A stretch of 40,003 bases of DNA, taken from NCBI RefSeq assembly GCF_900290115.1, contig NZ_LT985748.1, forward strand, positions 151,116-191,118. Reading direction: 5' to 3'. The stretch's first letter is position 1. The number at the start of each line of letters is the position of its first letter. Source of the stretch: Alistipes sp. Marseille-P5061 (GTDB taxonomy: Bacteria; Bacteroidota; Bacteroidia; Bacteroidales; Rikenellaceae). A program made the translations under genes and the position numbers. Positions 15,350 through 23,938 of this stretch are shown here, piece after piece. The notes under the pieces were generated by a model that was not told the DNA's origin, did no database searches, and was given only the letters and a program-made list of their open reading frames with translations.

Positions 15350-15703
15350 ATGACAAACGAATTCGGCTCATTGAGCATTGAAAACGGGAACGTGACCATC
15401 GAGCTTTCATCAGATGGAACGGTCTGGATGTCGCAATGGCAAATTGCGCGACTGTTCGGAGTTTTTGTGGCAGCCATCAACAACAATATTCGTTCAATCT
15501 ACAAGTCAAAGCATGTGAACGAATACCGCACGCATCGAATGTCCGGCTATGTAGATCTCTACAATCTGGAGATGATTGCCGCTTTGTCATTCCGTGTGGG
15601 CAGTATGGAATCCGAAGCCTTCCGGAAATGGCTGCTTTACCGACCACAGCAGAAAATGATCGTCATGCAAGTCGACGCAGACGATCGACAAAAGGTAAGT
15701 TAA
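15350..15703 (+). CDS. Short RhuM-like DNA-binding protein
   Basis: This 117-residue protein resembles the N-terminal part of the RhuM (virulence protein) family. GNVTIELSSDGTVWMSQWQIARLFGV (about 13-38) corresponds to the conserved start and a helix-turn-helix, and YNLEMIAALSFRVGSMESEAFRKWLL (about 70-95) to the second RhuM block. RhuM proteins are usually over 300 residues, so this is a stand-alone N-terminal module; short versions of this kind occur in Bacteroidota. The role is unknown, and DNA binding is likely by family. It has its own strong promoter and a terminator. It sits exactly where AT-rich element sequence gives way to GC-rich chromosome, so its side of the border is unclear. 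Confidence 0.65.
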   Translation: MTNEFGSLSIENGNVTIELSSDGTVWMSQWQIARLFGVFVAAINNNIRSIYKSKHVNEYRTHRMSGYVDLYNLEMIAALSFRVGSMESEAFRKWLLYRPQQKMIVMQVDADDRQKVS

Positions 15704-15727
15704 CTCCTCACACTACCGTTAAGATTA

Positions 15728-15757
15728 AGAGCAATTCCATCATGGAATTGCTCTTTT
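15728..15757 (+). terminator. Rho-independent terminator
   Basis: An 11-bp perfect stem AGAGCAATTCC/GGAATTGCTCT with a 5-nt loop, ending in TTTT. It lies 25 bp after the RhuM-like gene and 40 bp beyond the convergent kinase gene, which it may also serve. Confidence 0.85.
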
Positions 15758-15797
15758 GTTACATCCGGTGGTCTTGCATGCGACACACGCCCTATTC

Positions 15798-17111
15798 TTA
15801 CCCGATTTGCAGTGTGAAGGTCACCCGGCGGTCGGTGTTGCATGTCAGGCGCAGCGAGCCGCCGTGCAGCTGCATGATTCTCCGCGAGAGGCTCAGCCCG
15901 ATGCCCGAACCGTCGGGCTTGGTCGTGTAGAAGGGGGTGAAAATGTTCTCGGCAACCTCCGCAGGGATGGCCCCGCCGTTGTTGCTGAACTCGATGACGA
16001 CGTGCTCGGCCGCGTCGATGCGCGAGCGGATTTCGATTTCGCCATCCGGCCGTCCGGCAATCGCCTCGCGGGCATTCTTGAGCAGATTGACGGCAACCTG
16101 TCCCAGCTGGACCTTGTCGGCGTAAATCATCGTGTCGGCCGGTTCGATGTCGACCCGAATCCGCAGGGCATCCTCGCTGGCCGCCGTCAGCACCTCGGCC
16201 TGCCGGATAAGCTCGCGCACCTCGAACGGCTCGCGCTGCGGCGCCGGAATCCGCGTGAAGCGCCGGTAGCTGTCGACGAAGGAGACCAGCCGCCGGCTCG
16301 TCGCCGAGATGGTCTCCAGCCCGCGCTTGACGTCGGGGTCCATCGGCCGGTCGATGTCGAGCAGCGTCTGGCTGAGCGAGGTGACCGGCGCCAGCGAGTT
16401 CATGATTTCGTGGGTCAGGATGCGCGAGAGCTTGCTCCACGATTCGACCTGGATTTCGCTCACCTCGCTGTTGATGTCGCTCACGGAGATGACCCGGCGG
16501 TGCCTCTCTTCGAGCGTGATTTCGGCGCAGCCCAGCGTCAGCGTCATCTCGCCCGTCTCGGTCGTGTACGAGATGCGTAGCTTCTCGCCGGGGCGGATGG
16601 CGGCCAGCGCCCGCGCCGCTTCGGGAGCCGACTGCTCGAGCTGCCGGATGTGGGTGAGGCGTTGCAGACCGAAGATGCGCAACGTCTCGCCGTTGGCCTG
16701 GTAGACGCTGCCCGTGTCGTTGACCGTGATGAGCCCCGTCTGGGCGCTCTCCATGATGAGCTGGTAGTAGCGTTCGCGCTCCTCGGCCTGCAGCTTGGTC
16801 CGCGCGAGAATCTCCTTGATGCGGTTGAGCGCCGTGTTGAGCATTGTGTTGTCGACCGTCGAGGGGTCCTCGTTGAAGCGGAAGGTGAGGTCGTCGCTGT
16901 CGATGGCGTTGAACATGAAGGTGACGCGCCGCACCGAATCGCCGTAGTGGTGGAGAATCCGCGCGATGGCGAGCGCCATGACGGGAAGGTCGAGCAGCAT
17001 GAAGGGATAGAGCCTCCGGGCGAGAATCCACCCGCAGGCAGCCGAGGCCAGCGCAAGCACCACGCTCCAGGTGATGATGGGACCGTATGCGATGCCTTTG
17101 GGGAGTTTCAT
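15798..17111 (-). CDS. NtrY-like sensor histidine kinase
   Basis: This 437-residue membrane kinase has a hydrophobic N-terminus (about 9-31 and possibly 36-52), a linker around 60-115, and a PAS-like region (about 116-215, ITVNDTGSVYQANGETL). The phosphoacceptor is H234 in LSRILTHEIMNSLAPVTSLS. The ATPase domain shows the N box VNLLKNAREAI, G1 EFSNNGGAIP, and FTPFYTTKPDGSGIGLSLSRRI. It overlaps the upstream sigma-54 activator gene by 4 bp (ATGA), so the two form a two-component pair. Almost no periplasmic loop is visible between the N-terminal helices, which suggests sensing within the membrane or cytoplasm. The target is probably the divergent ABC efflux operon; that is an inference from position and the sigma-54 promoter. 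Confidence 0.93.
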   Translation of the reverse strand: MKLPKGIAYGPIITWSVVLALASAACGWILARRLYPFMLLDLPVMALAIARILHHYGDSVRRVTFMFNAIDSDDLTFRFNEDPSTVDNTMLNTALNRIKEILARTKLQAEERERYYQLIMESAQTGLITVNDTGSVYQANGETLRIFGLQRLTHIRQLEQSAPEAARALAAIRPGEKLRISYTTETGEMTLTLGCAEITLEERHRRVISVSDINSEVSEIQVESWSKLSRILTHEIMNSLAPVTSLSQTLLDIDRPMDPDVKRGLETISATSRRLVSFVDSYRRFTRIPAPQREPFEVRELIRQAEVLTAASEDALRIRVDIEPADTMIYADKVQLGQVAVNLLKNAREAIAGRPDGEIEIRSRIDAAEHVVIEFSNNGGAIPAEVAENIFTPFYTTKPDGSGIGLSLSRRIMQLHGGSLRLTCNTDRRVTFTLQIG

Positions 17112-18472
17112 AATCCGTAGCGTTTGATTTTGTTGTAGAGCGTCTGGCGCGTGATGCCCAGCTGGCGGGCCACCTCGGTCATGTTGCCGCCGCAGCGCTC
17201 CATGGCGCGGGCAATCATCGAGCGCTCCATCTCGTCGAGGGTCGTAACGTCGGACTCGGCAGGGGAGGGCGCCTCGGTGGGGCGCAGCAGCAGCGTCGAG
17301 GGGGTAATCATGGGGCCGTCGCAGAGGATGACGGCCTTCTCCACGGTGTGCTGCAGCTCGCGGATGTTGCCCGCCCAGGGATAGGCCTCCATCTCACGCG
17401 CGGCCTCGGCATCGAACCCATCGATGTGCTTGGCATACCTGGCGGCGTAGCGGTGCAGGAACTCACCGGCCAGCGGAAGGATGTCCTCGCGGCGCTGGCG
17501 CAGGGGCGGCAGGTCGATGTGAATCGTGTTGATGCGGTAGAGCAGGTCCTCGCGGAACGCGCCCTGCTCGACCATCTTGTAGAGGTCGCGGTTCGTGGCC
17601 GAGATGAGACGGATGTCGACCGTAACGGGGGTGTTGCTCCCCACGCGGAAGATGCGGCCGCTCTGGAGCGCCGTCAGCAGCTTCGACTGCAGGTGCGGCG
17701 GCAGGTTGCCGATTTCGTCGAGGAAGAGCGTGCCGTGGTTGGCCACCTCGAACTTGCCGGCGCGGTCCGCCCGGGCGTCGGTGAAGGCCCCCTTGACGTG
17801 GCCGAAGAGCTCGCTCTCGAAGAGCGTCTCGGGCAGGGCACCCATGTCGACCGGGACCATCAGCTCGCGGCGGCGGGCCGAGCGGCGGTGAATCTCGCGC
17901 GCGAGCATCTCCTTGCCCGTGCCGTTCTCGCCCGTGATGAGGATGTTGGCGTCCGTTGCGGCCACCTTCTCGACCAGCTCGCGGATGCGCGCCATGGCCG
18001 GGCTCGTACCCCAGAACATCGGCTCTTCGTTGGTCAGCTCGCGCTTGATTTCCTTCAACTGCTTCACCTCGCGCTGCGAGCGCGAGAGGTTGTAGGCGCC
18101 CTGCAGGGCGGCCACCAGACGCTCGTTGTCCCACGGCTTGACCACGAAGTCGACCGCTCCGTCACGCATGGCCCTCACCGCAAGGTCGATGTCGGCATAG
18201 GCCGTGAAGAGCACCACCTTGATGTCGGGATAGTTGCGGTGAATCTCCTGCAGCCAGTAGAAGCCCTCGTTGCCGGTGTTGATGCCGGCCGAGAAGTTCA
18301 TGTCGAGCAGGATGACGTCGACCGGCTCGCGGCGCAGCGTCGTCAGCAGCTGATTGGGCGACGGAAGCGTCACCACGCGGGCGAAGTAGTTGCCCATGAG
18401 CAGCTGGACGGCTGCCAGAATGCTGCGGTTGTCGTCGACGACAAGCAGCGTACCCTCTTTCTCTTTGGCCAT
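17108..18472 (-). CDS. Sigma-54-dependent response regulator (NtrC family)
   Basis: This 454-residue activator has three domains. The receiver (1-122) carries D13/D14, phosphoacceptor D57 (ILLDMNF) and K112. The AAA+ domain (about 155-385) carries Walker A GENGTGKE (181-188), Walker B LFLDEIGN (249-256) and GAFTDA at 228-233 in place of GAFTGA. The C-terminal Fis-type helix-turn-helix ends MTEVARQLGITRQTLYNKIKRYGL. It would form oligomers on an upstream enhancer and open sigma-54 promoters. It is divergent from the efflux operon, which has a -24/-12 promoter at 18689-18705. The G-to-D change in the sigma-54 contact loop keeps the key F and T and, as I recall, is seen in other Bacteroidota activators. 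ATG 18472 gives a normal receiver N-terminus. Confidence 0.94.
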   Translation of the reverse strand: MAKEKEGTLLVVDDNRSILAAVQLLMGNYFARVVTLPSPNQLLTTLRREPVDVILLDMNFSAGINTGNEGFYWLQEIHRNYPDIKVVLFTAYADIDLAVRAMRDGAVDFVVKPWDNERLVAALQGAYNLSRSQREVKQLKEIKRELTNEEPMFWGTSPAMARIRELVEKVAATDANILITGENGTGKEMLAREIHRRSARRRELMVPVDMGALPETLFESELFGHVKGAFTDARADRAGKFEVANHGTLFLDEIGNLPPHLQSKLLTALQSGRIFRVGSNTPVTVDIRLISATNRDLYKMVEQGAFREDLLYRINTIHIDLPPLRQRREDILPLAGEFLHRYAARYAKHIDGFDAEAAREMEAYPWAGNIRELQHTVEKAVILCDGPMITPSTLLLRPTEAPSPAESDVTTLDEMERSMIARAMERCGGNMTEVARQLGITRQTLYNKIKRYGL

Positions 18473-18570
18473 ATATACGAATGTCGTTGGGGCGCTCCGG
18501 CTGGGATGTTCGCGGCGATGGCGGCTGCTCCCGGCGGGCGATTCCGGTGTTCGGTGCGCTAAAATTACGC

Positions 18571-18633
18571 TTTTCGCCGCGAAAAACGGTCCATCCTGTC
18601 CAGAATTTTTACGGGAGTGTAAAAATATTTTAC
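18571..18633. promoter_or_regulatory. Candidate enhancer sites for the sigma-54 activator
   Basis: TTTTTAC (18606-18612) is perfectly inverted as GTAAAAA (18619-18625), and GTAAAAATATTTTAC (18619-18633) is a near palindrome on top of it. Another near palindrome, TTTTCGC/GCGAAAA, lies at 18571-18585. They lie about 80-145 bp upstream of the predicted start of transcription, the distance expected of NtrC-type enhancers. AT-rich sequence stands out here against a GC-rich background. Confidence 0.45.
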
Positions 18634-18688
18634 AGGCGGCGCTGCGAGTGTTCTGTGCTTTACGTTGTTAATCAGCGTATTGTATGTT

Positions 18689-18705
18689 TTGGCACGGGGT
18701 TGGCA
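18689..18705 (+). promoter_or_regulatory. Sigma-54 (-24/-12) promoter of the ABC efflux operon
   Basis: TTGGCACGGGGTTGGCA matches the consensus TGGCACG-N4-TTGCW with one mismatch and correct spacing: GG at 18691-18692 and GC at 18703-18704. Transcription would start near 18716, 27 bp before the ATG at 18743. The adjacent divergent gene encodes a sigma-54 activator, which supports the call. Confidence 0.75.
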
Positions 18706-18742
18706 TCGTTTGGGGGCAAAAGAACAAAAGTCTGAAATTCGT

Positions 18743-20215
18743 ATGAAACGAACAGTTTTAATCCCTCTGCTGTCTATTTTCTGGACACTCGGTCTGATGT
18801 CCCTGCTTGCGGCGGCACCCGTGCCGTCGGACATGCAGGGTGCGGCAGCCGCGCAGGCTGCTCCGGGCGGAGCCGACTCGGTAAAGAGCGTCCCGGCTGC
18901 TCCGGCCGCTTCCGCTGCCGATAACGCGGTCTCCACGGCCGAAGGGGAGCCGGCGCCGATGACGCTCGAGGAGTGCATGCGCTACGCCGTCGAGCACAGC
19001 CCCGCCGTGCGGCGCCAGGCCTACACCAACCGCAACTACCGCCAGAATTATATCGAATCCGTCGCCGCGCTGGTCCCCTCGGTGAGCGGCACGGTCGGCG
19101 CCTCGACCAGCTTCGGCCGTTCGGTAGACCCCGAGACCAATACCTATACCGACGTCTCGAACTTCGACAACTCCTACTCCCTCTCGGGGCAGCTGCCCCT
19201 CTTTGCCGGACTTACCGGCATCAACACCGTGCGTGCCGCCCGCGTCATGCGCCTGCAGGGGGTCGAGGAGCTGCAGCTGGCCCGCGACGAGATTGCGCTG
19301 AAGACCATGCAGGCCTACTTCGACGTGGTCTACTACACCGAGAGCGTGCGGCTGGCCCGCGAGCAGCTCAAGACCAGCACGGCCGAGCTCGAGAAGAGCC
19401 GCAAGCTCTTCGAGCTGGGGCTGAAGAGCGCCGCCGACGTGGCGGAGGTCGAGTCGCAGCAGGCCTCGGACGACTACCTCCTGACGCAGCAGGAGAACAA
19501 CCTCGCGCTGGCCGAAATCGCTCTGGGCGAGGCGATGAACTACCCGGCCGACCGGCCGCTGCGCGTCGATACGGCGGTGGCCATCGAGACGCCGGCCGGT
19601 GTCGCCCCCTTCGACGAGGTGCTCGGCAATGCGCTGGAGAACAACCCCAAGGCGGTGGCGGCGCAGTACGACGTGCGCCATTCGAAGCTGCAGTTCTCCG
19701 TGGCCAAGGGCAACCTCTATCCCTCGCTCTACGTCGGGGGCGGCTACTCGACCAACTTCTTCATGAGCCTCGACAACCGTTCGCTCTATGCCTCGTTCCC
19801 CAGCCAGTTCCGCGACAACCGCGGCTTCTACGTCTCGGCGCAGCTGAACATCCCTATCTTCGGAGGGCTCTCGCGCCGCACGGCGCGCAACCGCGCCCGC
19901 AACAACTGGCGCATCGCCCAGCAGACCCGCACGGAGACCCTCCGCACGCTCCAGAGCGAGGTGGCGCAGGCCTACCAGCAGATGCTGGGCTACGGCAAGG
20001 AGTTCGTCCAGGCCTCGAAGAAGAGCGACGCCGCGCGGCTGGCCTACGAGGCCGTTGCGGGCAAGTACGAGCGCGGCATGGTCTCGGCTCTCGACCTGCA
20101 GACGGCGGCCGACAAGCTGCTCCAGGCCCGTTCCGAGCGGCTGCGCGCCCGGTTGCAGTACATCATCAAGGTGCGGTTGGTAGCCTACTACAACGGCGAG
20201 CCGCTCATCCGATAA
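18743..20215 (+). CDS. TolC-family outer membrane efflux protein
   Basis: This 490-residue outer membrane channel subunit is the first gene of a six-gene export operon. Residues 1-25 look like a signal peptide (MKRTVLIPLLSIFWTLGLMSLLAAA), followed by an Ala/Pro-rich linker to about 72. The mature part starts MTLEECMRYAVEHSPAVRR, the classic first motif of the outer membrane efflux family. LPLFAGLTGINTVRAARV and LNIPIFGGLSRRTARNRARNN are the two strand-to-helix repeats that TolC proteins share. I chose ATG 18743 because it gives a signal peptide and lies just downstream of the sigma-54 promoter, whereas the frame from 18665 would include the promoter. It would form a trimeric channel for the adaptor and permeases encoded next. 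Confidence 0.93.
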   Translation: MKRTVLIPLLSIFWTLGLMSLLAAAPVPSDMQGAAAAQAAPGGADSVKSVPAAPAASAADNAVSTAEGEPAPMTLEECMRYAVEHSPAVRRQAYTNRNYRQNYIESVAALVPSVSGTVGASTSFGRSVDPETNTYTDVSNFDNSYSLSGQLPLFAGLTGINTVRAARVMRLQGVEELQLARDEIALKTMQAYFDVVYYTESVRLAREQLKTSTAELEKSRKLFELGLKSAADVAEVESQQASDDYLLTQQENNLALAEIALGEAMNYPADRPLRVDTAVAIETPAGVAPFDEVLGNALENNPKAVAAQYDVRHSKLQFSVAKGNLYPSLYVGGGYSTNFFMSLDNRSLYASFPSQFRDNRGFYVSAQLNIPIFGGLSRRTARNRARNNWRIAQQTRTETLRTLQSEVAQAYQQMLGYGKEFVQASKKSDAARLAYEAVAGKYERGMVSALDLQTAADKLLQARSERLRARLQYIIKVRLVAYYNGEPLIR

Positions 20216-20251
20216 CCCGAATCCCACAAATTGAAAAAACCGATACACACC

Positions 20252-21514
20252 ATGGATATTCGCATTGAAAAGAAAAAGGGGCTGCGTGCCCTCTTCACCA
20301 AACGGGGCATTCCCTATCTCGCAGGAGCCGTGCTCCTCATCTTCGTCGTCTGGCTGCTCGTGCGCGGCAACTCTTCGAGGCTGCGCATCGACGCCCGCAC
20401 CATCTCGGTGGGCGAGGTCGCCCGCGGCGAGTTCAACGACTACATCCGCGTCACGGGGCAGGTGCAGCCCATCACGACCGTGCAGTTGAGTCCCCTCGAG
20501 GCGGGCGTCGTCGAGCGGCTCGTGGTCGAGGAGGGTGCCTCGGTCCACAAGGGCGACGTGCTCGTGGAGCTGAGCAACACGTCGCTCACGCTCGAGATTC
20601 TCAACAGCGAGGCCGAGCTGGCCGAGAAGCAGAACATCCTGCGCAACACGCTCATATCGATGGAGCAGCAGAAGCTCGACCTGCGGCTCGACAAGGTGCA
20701 GCTGGACCTCGACGTCGAGCGCAAGCGCCGCACCTGGCAGCAGAACGAGGAGCTCTACCGCAACAACCTCATAGCCCGCGAGGATTGGCTCCAGTCGAAG
20801 GAGGACTACGAGCTGGCCGCCAAGAAGCGCGAGCTGAACATCGAGCGGCAGGTGCAGGACTCGCTCTACCGCACGGTGCAGATTGAGCAGATGGAGGACA
20901 ACCTGGCCAACATGAAGCGCAACATGGAGCTCATCCGCCAGCGCATCGGCAACCTGCAGGTCAAGTCGCCGATTGACGGCGAAGTGGGGCTGCTCGACGT
21001 CGTGCTGGGACAGTCGGTCACCTCGGGACAGAAAATCGGCCAGGTGAACGACCTGTCGGACTACAAGGTCGAGGCGCAGATTGACGAGAGCTATATCGAC
21101 CGCGTGCGTGCAGGGCTCGATGCCACCTTCGAGCGGCAGGACACCGCCTTCACGATGCGTCTGAGGAAGGTCTATCCCGAGGTGCGCAACGGTCAGTTCC
21201 GCGCCGACTTCACCTTCGTGGGGGCCCATCCGCGCAACATCCGCAGCGGCCAAACCTACTACCTGCACCTCGAGCTGGGACAGCCGACCGATGCGGTCAT
21301 CATCCCCCGCGGCTCGTTCTACCAGTCGACGGGCGGCGCCTGGATTTACGTGCTGGCCCCCGAGGGCGACCGTGCCTACAAGCGTCAGATTCGCATCGGA
21401 CGTCAGAACCCGCAGTACTACGAGGTGCTCGAAGGGCTGGAGCCGGGCGAGCGGGTCATCGTCTCGGGCTACGAGAACTACGGTGACAACGACGTGCTGA
21501 TTCTCAACAAATAA
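20252..21514 (+). CDS. HlyD/MacA-type periplasmic adaptor
   Basis: This 420-residue membrane-fusion protein links inner-membrane permeases to the TolC-like channel. After a basic N-terminus comes one membrane helix (about 23-39, PYLAGAVLLIFVVWLLV). The lipoyl/barrel-sandwich halves are VVERLVVEEGASVHKGDVLVEL and LQVKSPIDGEVGLLDVVLGQSV, separated by a long helical hairpin of about 120 residues. The C-terminal beta-barrel region includes VIIPRGSFY and GERVIVSGYENY. I chose ATG 20252; the frame is open from a TTG at 20231. It starts 36 bp after the TolC gene and ends 15 bp before the first permease. Confidence 0.93.
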   Translation: MDIRIEKKKGLRALFTKRGIPYLAGAVLLIFVVWLLVRGNSSRLRIDARTISVGEVARGEFNDYIRVTGQVQPITTVQLSPLEAGVVERLVVEEGASVHKGDVLVELSNTSLTLEILNSEAELAEKQNILRNTLISMEQQKLDLRLDKVQLDLDVERKRRTWQQNEELYRNNLIAREDWLQSKEDYELAAKKRELNIERQVQDSLYRTVQIEQMEDNLANMKRNMELIRQRIGNLQVKSPIDGEVGLLDVVLGQSVTSGQKIGQVNDLSDYKVEAQIDESYIDRVRAGLDATFERQDTAFTMRLRKVYPEVRNGQFRADFTFVGAHPRNIRSGQTYYLHLELGQPTDAVIIPRGSFYQSTGGAWIYVLAPEGDRAYKRQIRIGRQNPQYYEVLEGLEPGERVIVSGYENYGDNDVLILNK

Positions 21515-21529
21515 TAATCGTTGTTGCAG

Positions 21530-23923
21530 ATGTTCCGCCAACTCGATATCCGCTCGTGGCTCACCTTTCTGAGCCGCAACCGCCTCTACACGGCCGTCAA
21601 CTTCATCGGACTGGCTCTGGCGCTGGCCTTCGTGCTGCTTGTGGCCGACTACACGGCCCGCCAGCTCACGGTCGACAGCTACCAGACCAAGGCCGACCGC
21701 ATCTATGCCGTCTGCTCCGAGGAGTCGGTCGCCAGCGGCTACTACCTCCAGAAGTATCTGCGCGACCGCTATCCCGAGATTGAATCGACCTGTGCCGTGG
21801 TGGCCATTTGCGAGGGTGCGGATGCGGGTACGACCCCCGTGGAGATTGGCCGGCAGAAGTTCCTCGCCTCGGTGCTCCATGCCGACACGACCTTCTTCCG
21901 GATGTTCGACTTCACGCTGCTCGAGGGTTCGCGTGAAGAGGCGCTTGCCGCCCGCGAGAACGTCGTCCTCTCGGAGTCGTTCGCCCGCAAGGTCTTCGGG
22001 ACGTTCAACCCGCTGGGTCAGACGCTCCGCGTGGACAACGACGAGCGCGTCTATGTCGTCAGCGGCGTCATGCGCGACATCGAGCGCTCGACGATTCCTG
22101 CGGCCGACATCGTCATGCGGGCCGAGCGCATCACCGAGACCAATGCGGCCAACGACGAACGCATGTCCAACAGCGGGGCCGGCGTTACGTTCCTGCTCGC
22201 CCGCAAGGGGGCCAACCTGCAGGCCAAGGTTCCCGACATGCTCGCCTTCTTCAAGGAGATTTATTGGCCCTATATAGGCAATGTCGTCCAGCAGGTGCGG
22301 CTCATCCCGCTGCGCCAACTCTATTTCGAGCCGACCAACAACACCTACCGACTGGCTCACGGCAGCCGGTCGTTCCTCTACATCCTGCTGGGTGTGGGGC
22401 TCGTGGTGCTCGTCTTCGCCGTGATGAACTACATCAACCTCACGGTGGCGCAGGCCGGATTCCGGGCCCGCGAGATGGCGGCCCGGCGGCTACTCGGCGC
22501 CTCGCGCGGAGACATCTTCTTCAAGTGGATGCTCGAATCGACGCTCTTCTGCGCCGCGGCGCTGCTCTTCGCCTCGAGCATCGCGGAGCTGTTCGTGCCG
22601 TGGGCCTCGCAACTCCTCGGCACGAAGGTCGCCGTCTGGAACGACTTCTCGGTGCCGGTTGCAGGCTGGTGCCTGCTGGCCGTTGTCGTGCTGGGCGTAA
22701 TCTCGGGACTGGTGCCGGCACTGCTCGTGGCGCGCTATCAGCCCATCGACATCGTACGCGGCACCTTCCGCCGTCATGCCAAGACGGTTTACGGACGGGT
22801 GCTCATCGCCCTGCAGAACGTCATTACGATTGTCCTGCTCGCCGTCTCAATCACCATCGGACTCCAGATTCGCCATCTGGTCAACGCCCCGCTCGGATAC
22901 GAAACGCACGATATCCTCGATATTGAAACCAGCATCTTTCCCGACCGGAGTGCGATGCGTCATTTCTGCGACGAACTGCGCTCGCTGCCCGAGGTCGAGG
23001 CCGTCGGCCTCGGATGCGGCACGCCCCACGACCGCGGCAACAACAACACCGTCCTGTATGGCCCCGACCGGATGGTCTCGTTCCAGGTCTTTATCGGCGA
23101 CTCGACCTACTTCCGCATGCTGGGGCTCGAACGGCTGCGCGACAACCACGTGGCCGATGCGGACGGAAGTGCCGCGTCGCGGGATTTCTGGGCCTCGAAT
23201 GTCTGGTACATCAACCAGTACGCCCTGCGCGAACTGGGCATCGCGGAGGATGCACCCGAATTCAAGGTGGGTGAGAACCTCTCCCAACCGATTGTCATTG
23301 CGGGCATCTACCGCGACTTTCAGGTCGGTTCGGCGCTCGATGCCCCGACCTCGGTGCTGCTGCGCGTGGTGAAGAACCCCGACGACTTCCAGCCCTGGAA
23401 CATCCTCGTGAAGACACACGGGGACCACGCCGCAGCCTACCGGGCCGTCGAGGAGCTCTTCCAGCGGACGACCGACGGCGCCACCTTCACGGGGCGTTAC
23501 GTCACCGATGAGATTGCCGACGACTTCGCGGCACAGCGGCGCCTGCTGCACATTGTCGGAATTTTCACCCTCGTGGCGCTGCTCATCTCCTCGCTGGGGC
23601 TTTTCGCCATGGCGGCCTACTACATCCAGCAGAAACGGCAGGAGATTGCCGTGCGCCGCGTCTTCGGGGCCTCGCGCCGTGAGATGCTCACGCGTCTGGT
23701 GCGCAGCTTCATGGCGCTCGTGGGCGTGGCCTTCGTCATCGCCGTGCCAATTGCCGTCTGGGGGCTCCGGCGCTGGCTGGAGGAGTACAGCGTGCGCATC
23801 GCCCTCTCGCCATGGATTTTCCTCGCCGCCGGCCTTTTTGCTGCGGTTGTGGCGCTGTTTTCGGTTGGATGGCAGAGCCGTCGCGCCGCCGATGCCGACC
23901 CCGTCGAATCGCTCAAGAACTGA
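21530..23923 (+). CDS. ABC transporter permease, FtsX/MacB type (first of three)
   Basis: This 797-residue permease has no ATPase domain. It has the duplicated layout of Bacteroidota MacB-like permeases: a first helix (about 20-42), a large periplasmic MacB core domain, three helices around 285-400 forming the first FtsX domain, a further helix near 425-445, a second periplasmic domain, and a last FtsX domain (about 675-790) with EIAVRRVFGASRREML. The latter is the typical coupling motif after the helix. ATG 21530 follows two TTG codons. It is more divergent from the next two permeases than they are from each other. It probably pairs with one of them or dimerises, powered by the ATPase encoded at 28804. 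The substrate is unknown; related systems move peptides, lipids or antibiotics. Confidence 0.9.
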   Translation: MFRQLDIRSWLTFLSRNRLYTAVNFIGLALALAFVLLVADYTARQLTVDSYQTKADRIYAVCSEESVASGYYLQKYLRDRYPEIESTCAVVAICEGADAGTTPVEIGRQKFLASVLHADTTFFRMFDFTLLEGSREEALAARENVVLSESFARKVFGTFNPLGQTLRVDNDERVYVVSGVMRDIERSTIPAADIVMRAERITETNAANDERMSNSGAGVTFLLARKGANLQAKVPDMLAFFKEIYWPYIGNVVQQVRLIPLRQLYFEPTNNTYRLAHGSRSFLYILLGVGLVVLVFAVMNYINLTVAQAGFRAREMAARRLLGASRGDIFFKWMLESTLFCAAALLFASSIAELFVPWASQLLGTKVAVWNDFSVPVAGWCLLAVVVLGVISGLVPALLVARYQPIDIVRGTFRRHAKTVYGRVLIALQNVITIVLLAVSITIGLQIRHLVNAPLGYETHDILDIETSIFPDRSAMRHFCDELRSLPEVEAVGLGCGTPHDRGNNNTVLYGPDRMVSFQVFIGDSTYFRMLGLERLRDNHVADADGSAASRDFWASNVWYINQYALRELGIAEDAPEFKVGENLSQPIVIAGIYRDFQVGSALDAPTSVLLRVVKNPDDFQPWNILVKTHGDHAAAYRAVEELFQRTTDGATFTGRYVTDEIADDFAAQRRLLHIVGIFTLVALLISSLGLFAMAAYYIQQKRQEIAVRRVFGASRREMLTRLVRSFMALVGVAFVIAVPIAVWGLRRWLEEYSVRIALSPWIFLAAGLFAAVVALFSVGWQSRRAADADPVESLKN

Positions 23924-23938
23924 TTGAACCCGTTTTCC

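Noticed and set aside
18758..22360. 1200-codon open frame on the minus strand
   Set aside because: It is antisense to the TolC, HlyD and first permease genes, all with clear family motifs.
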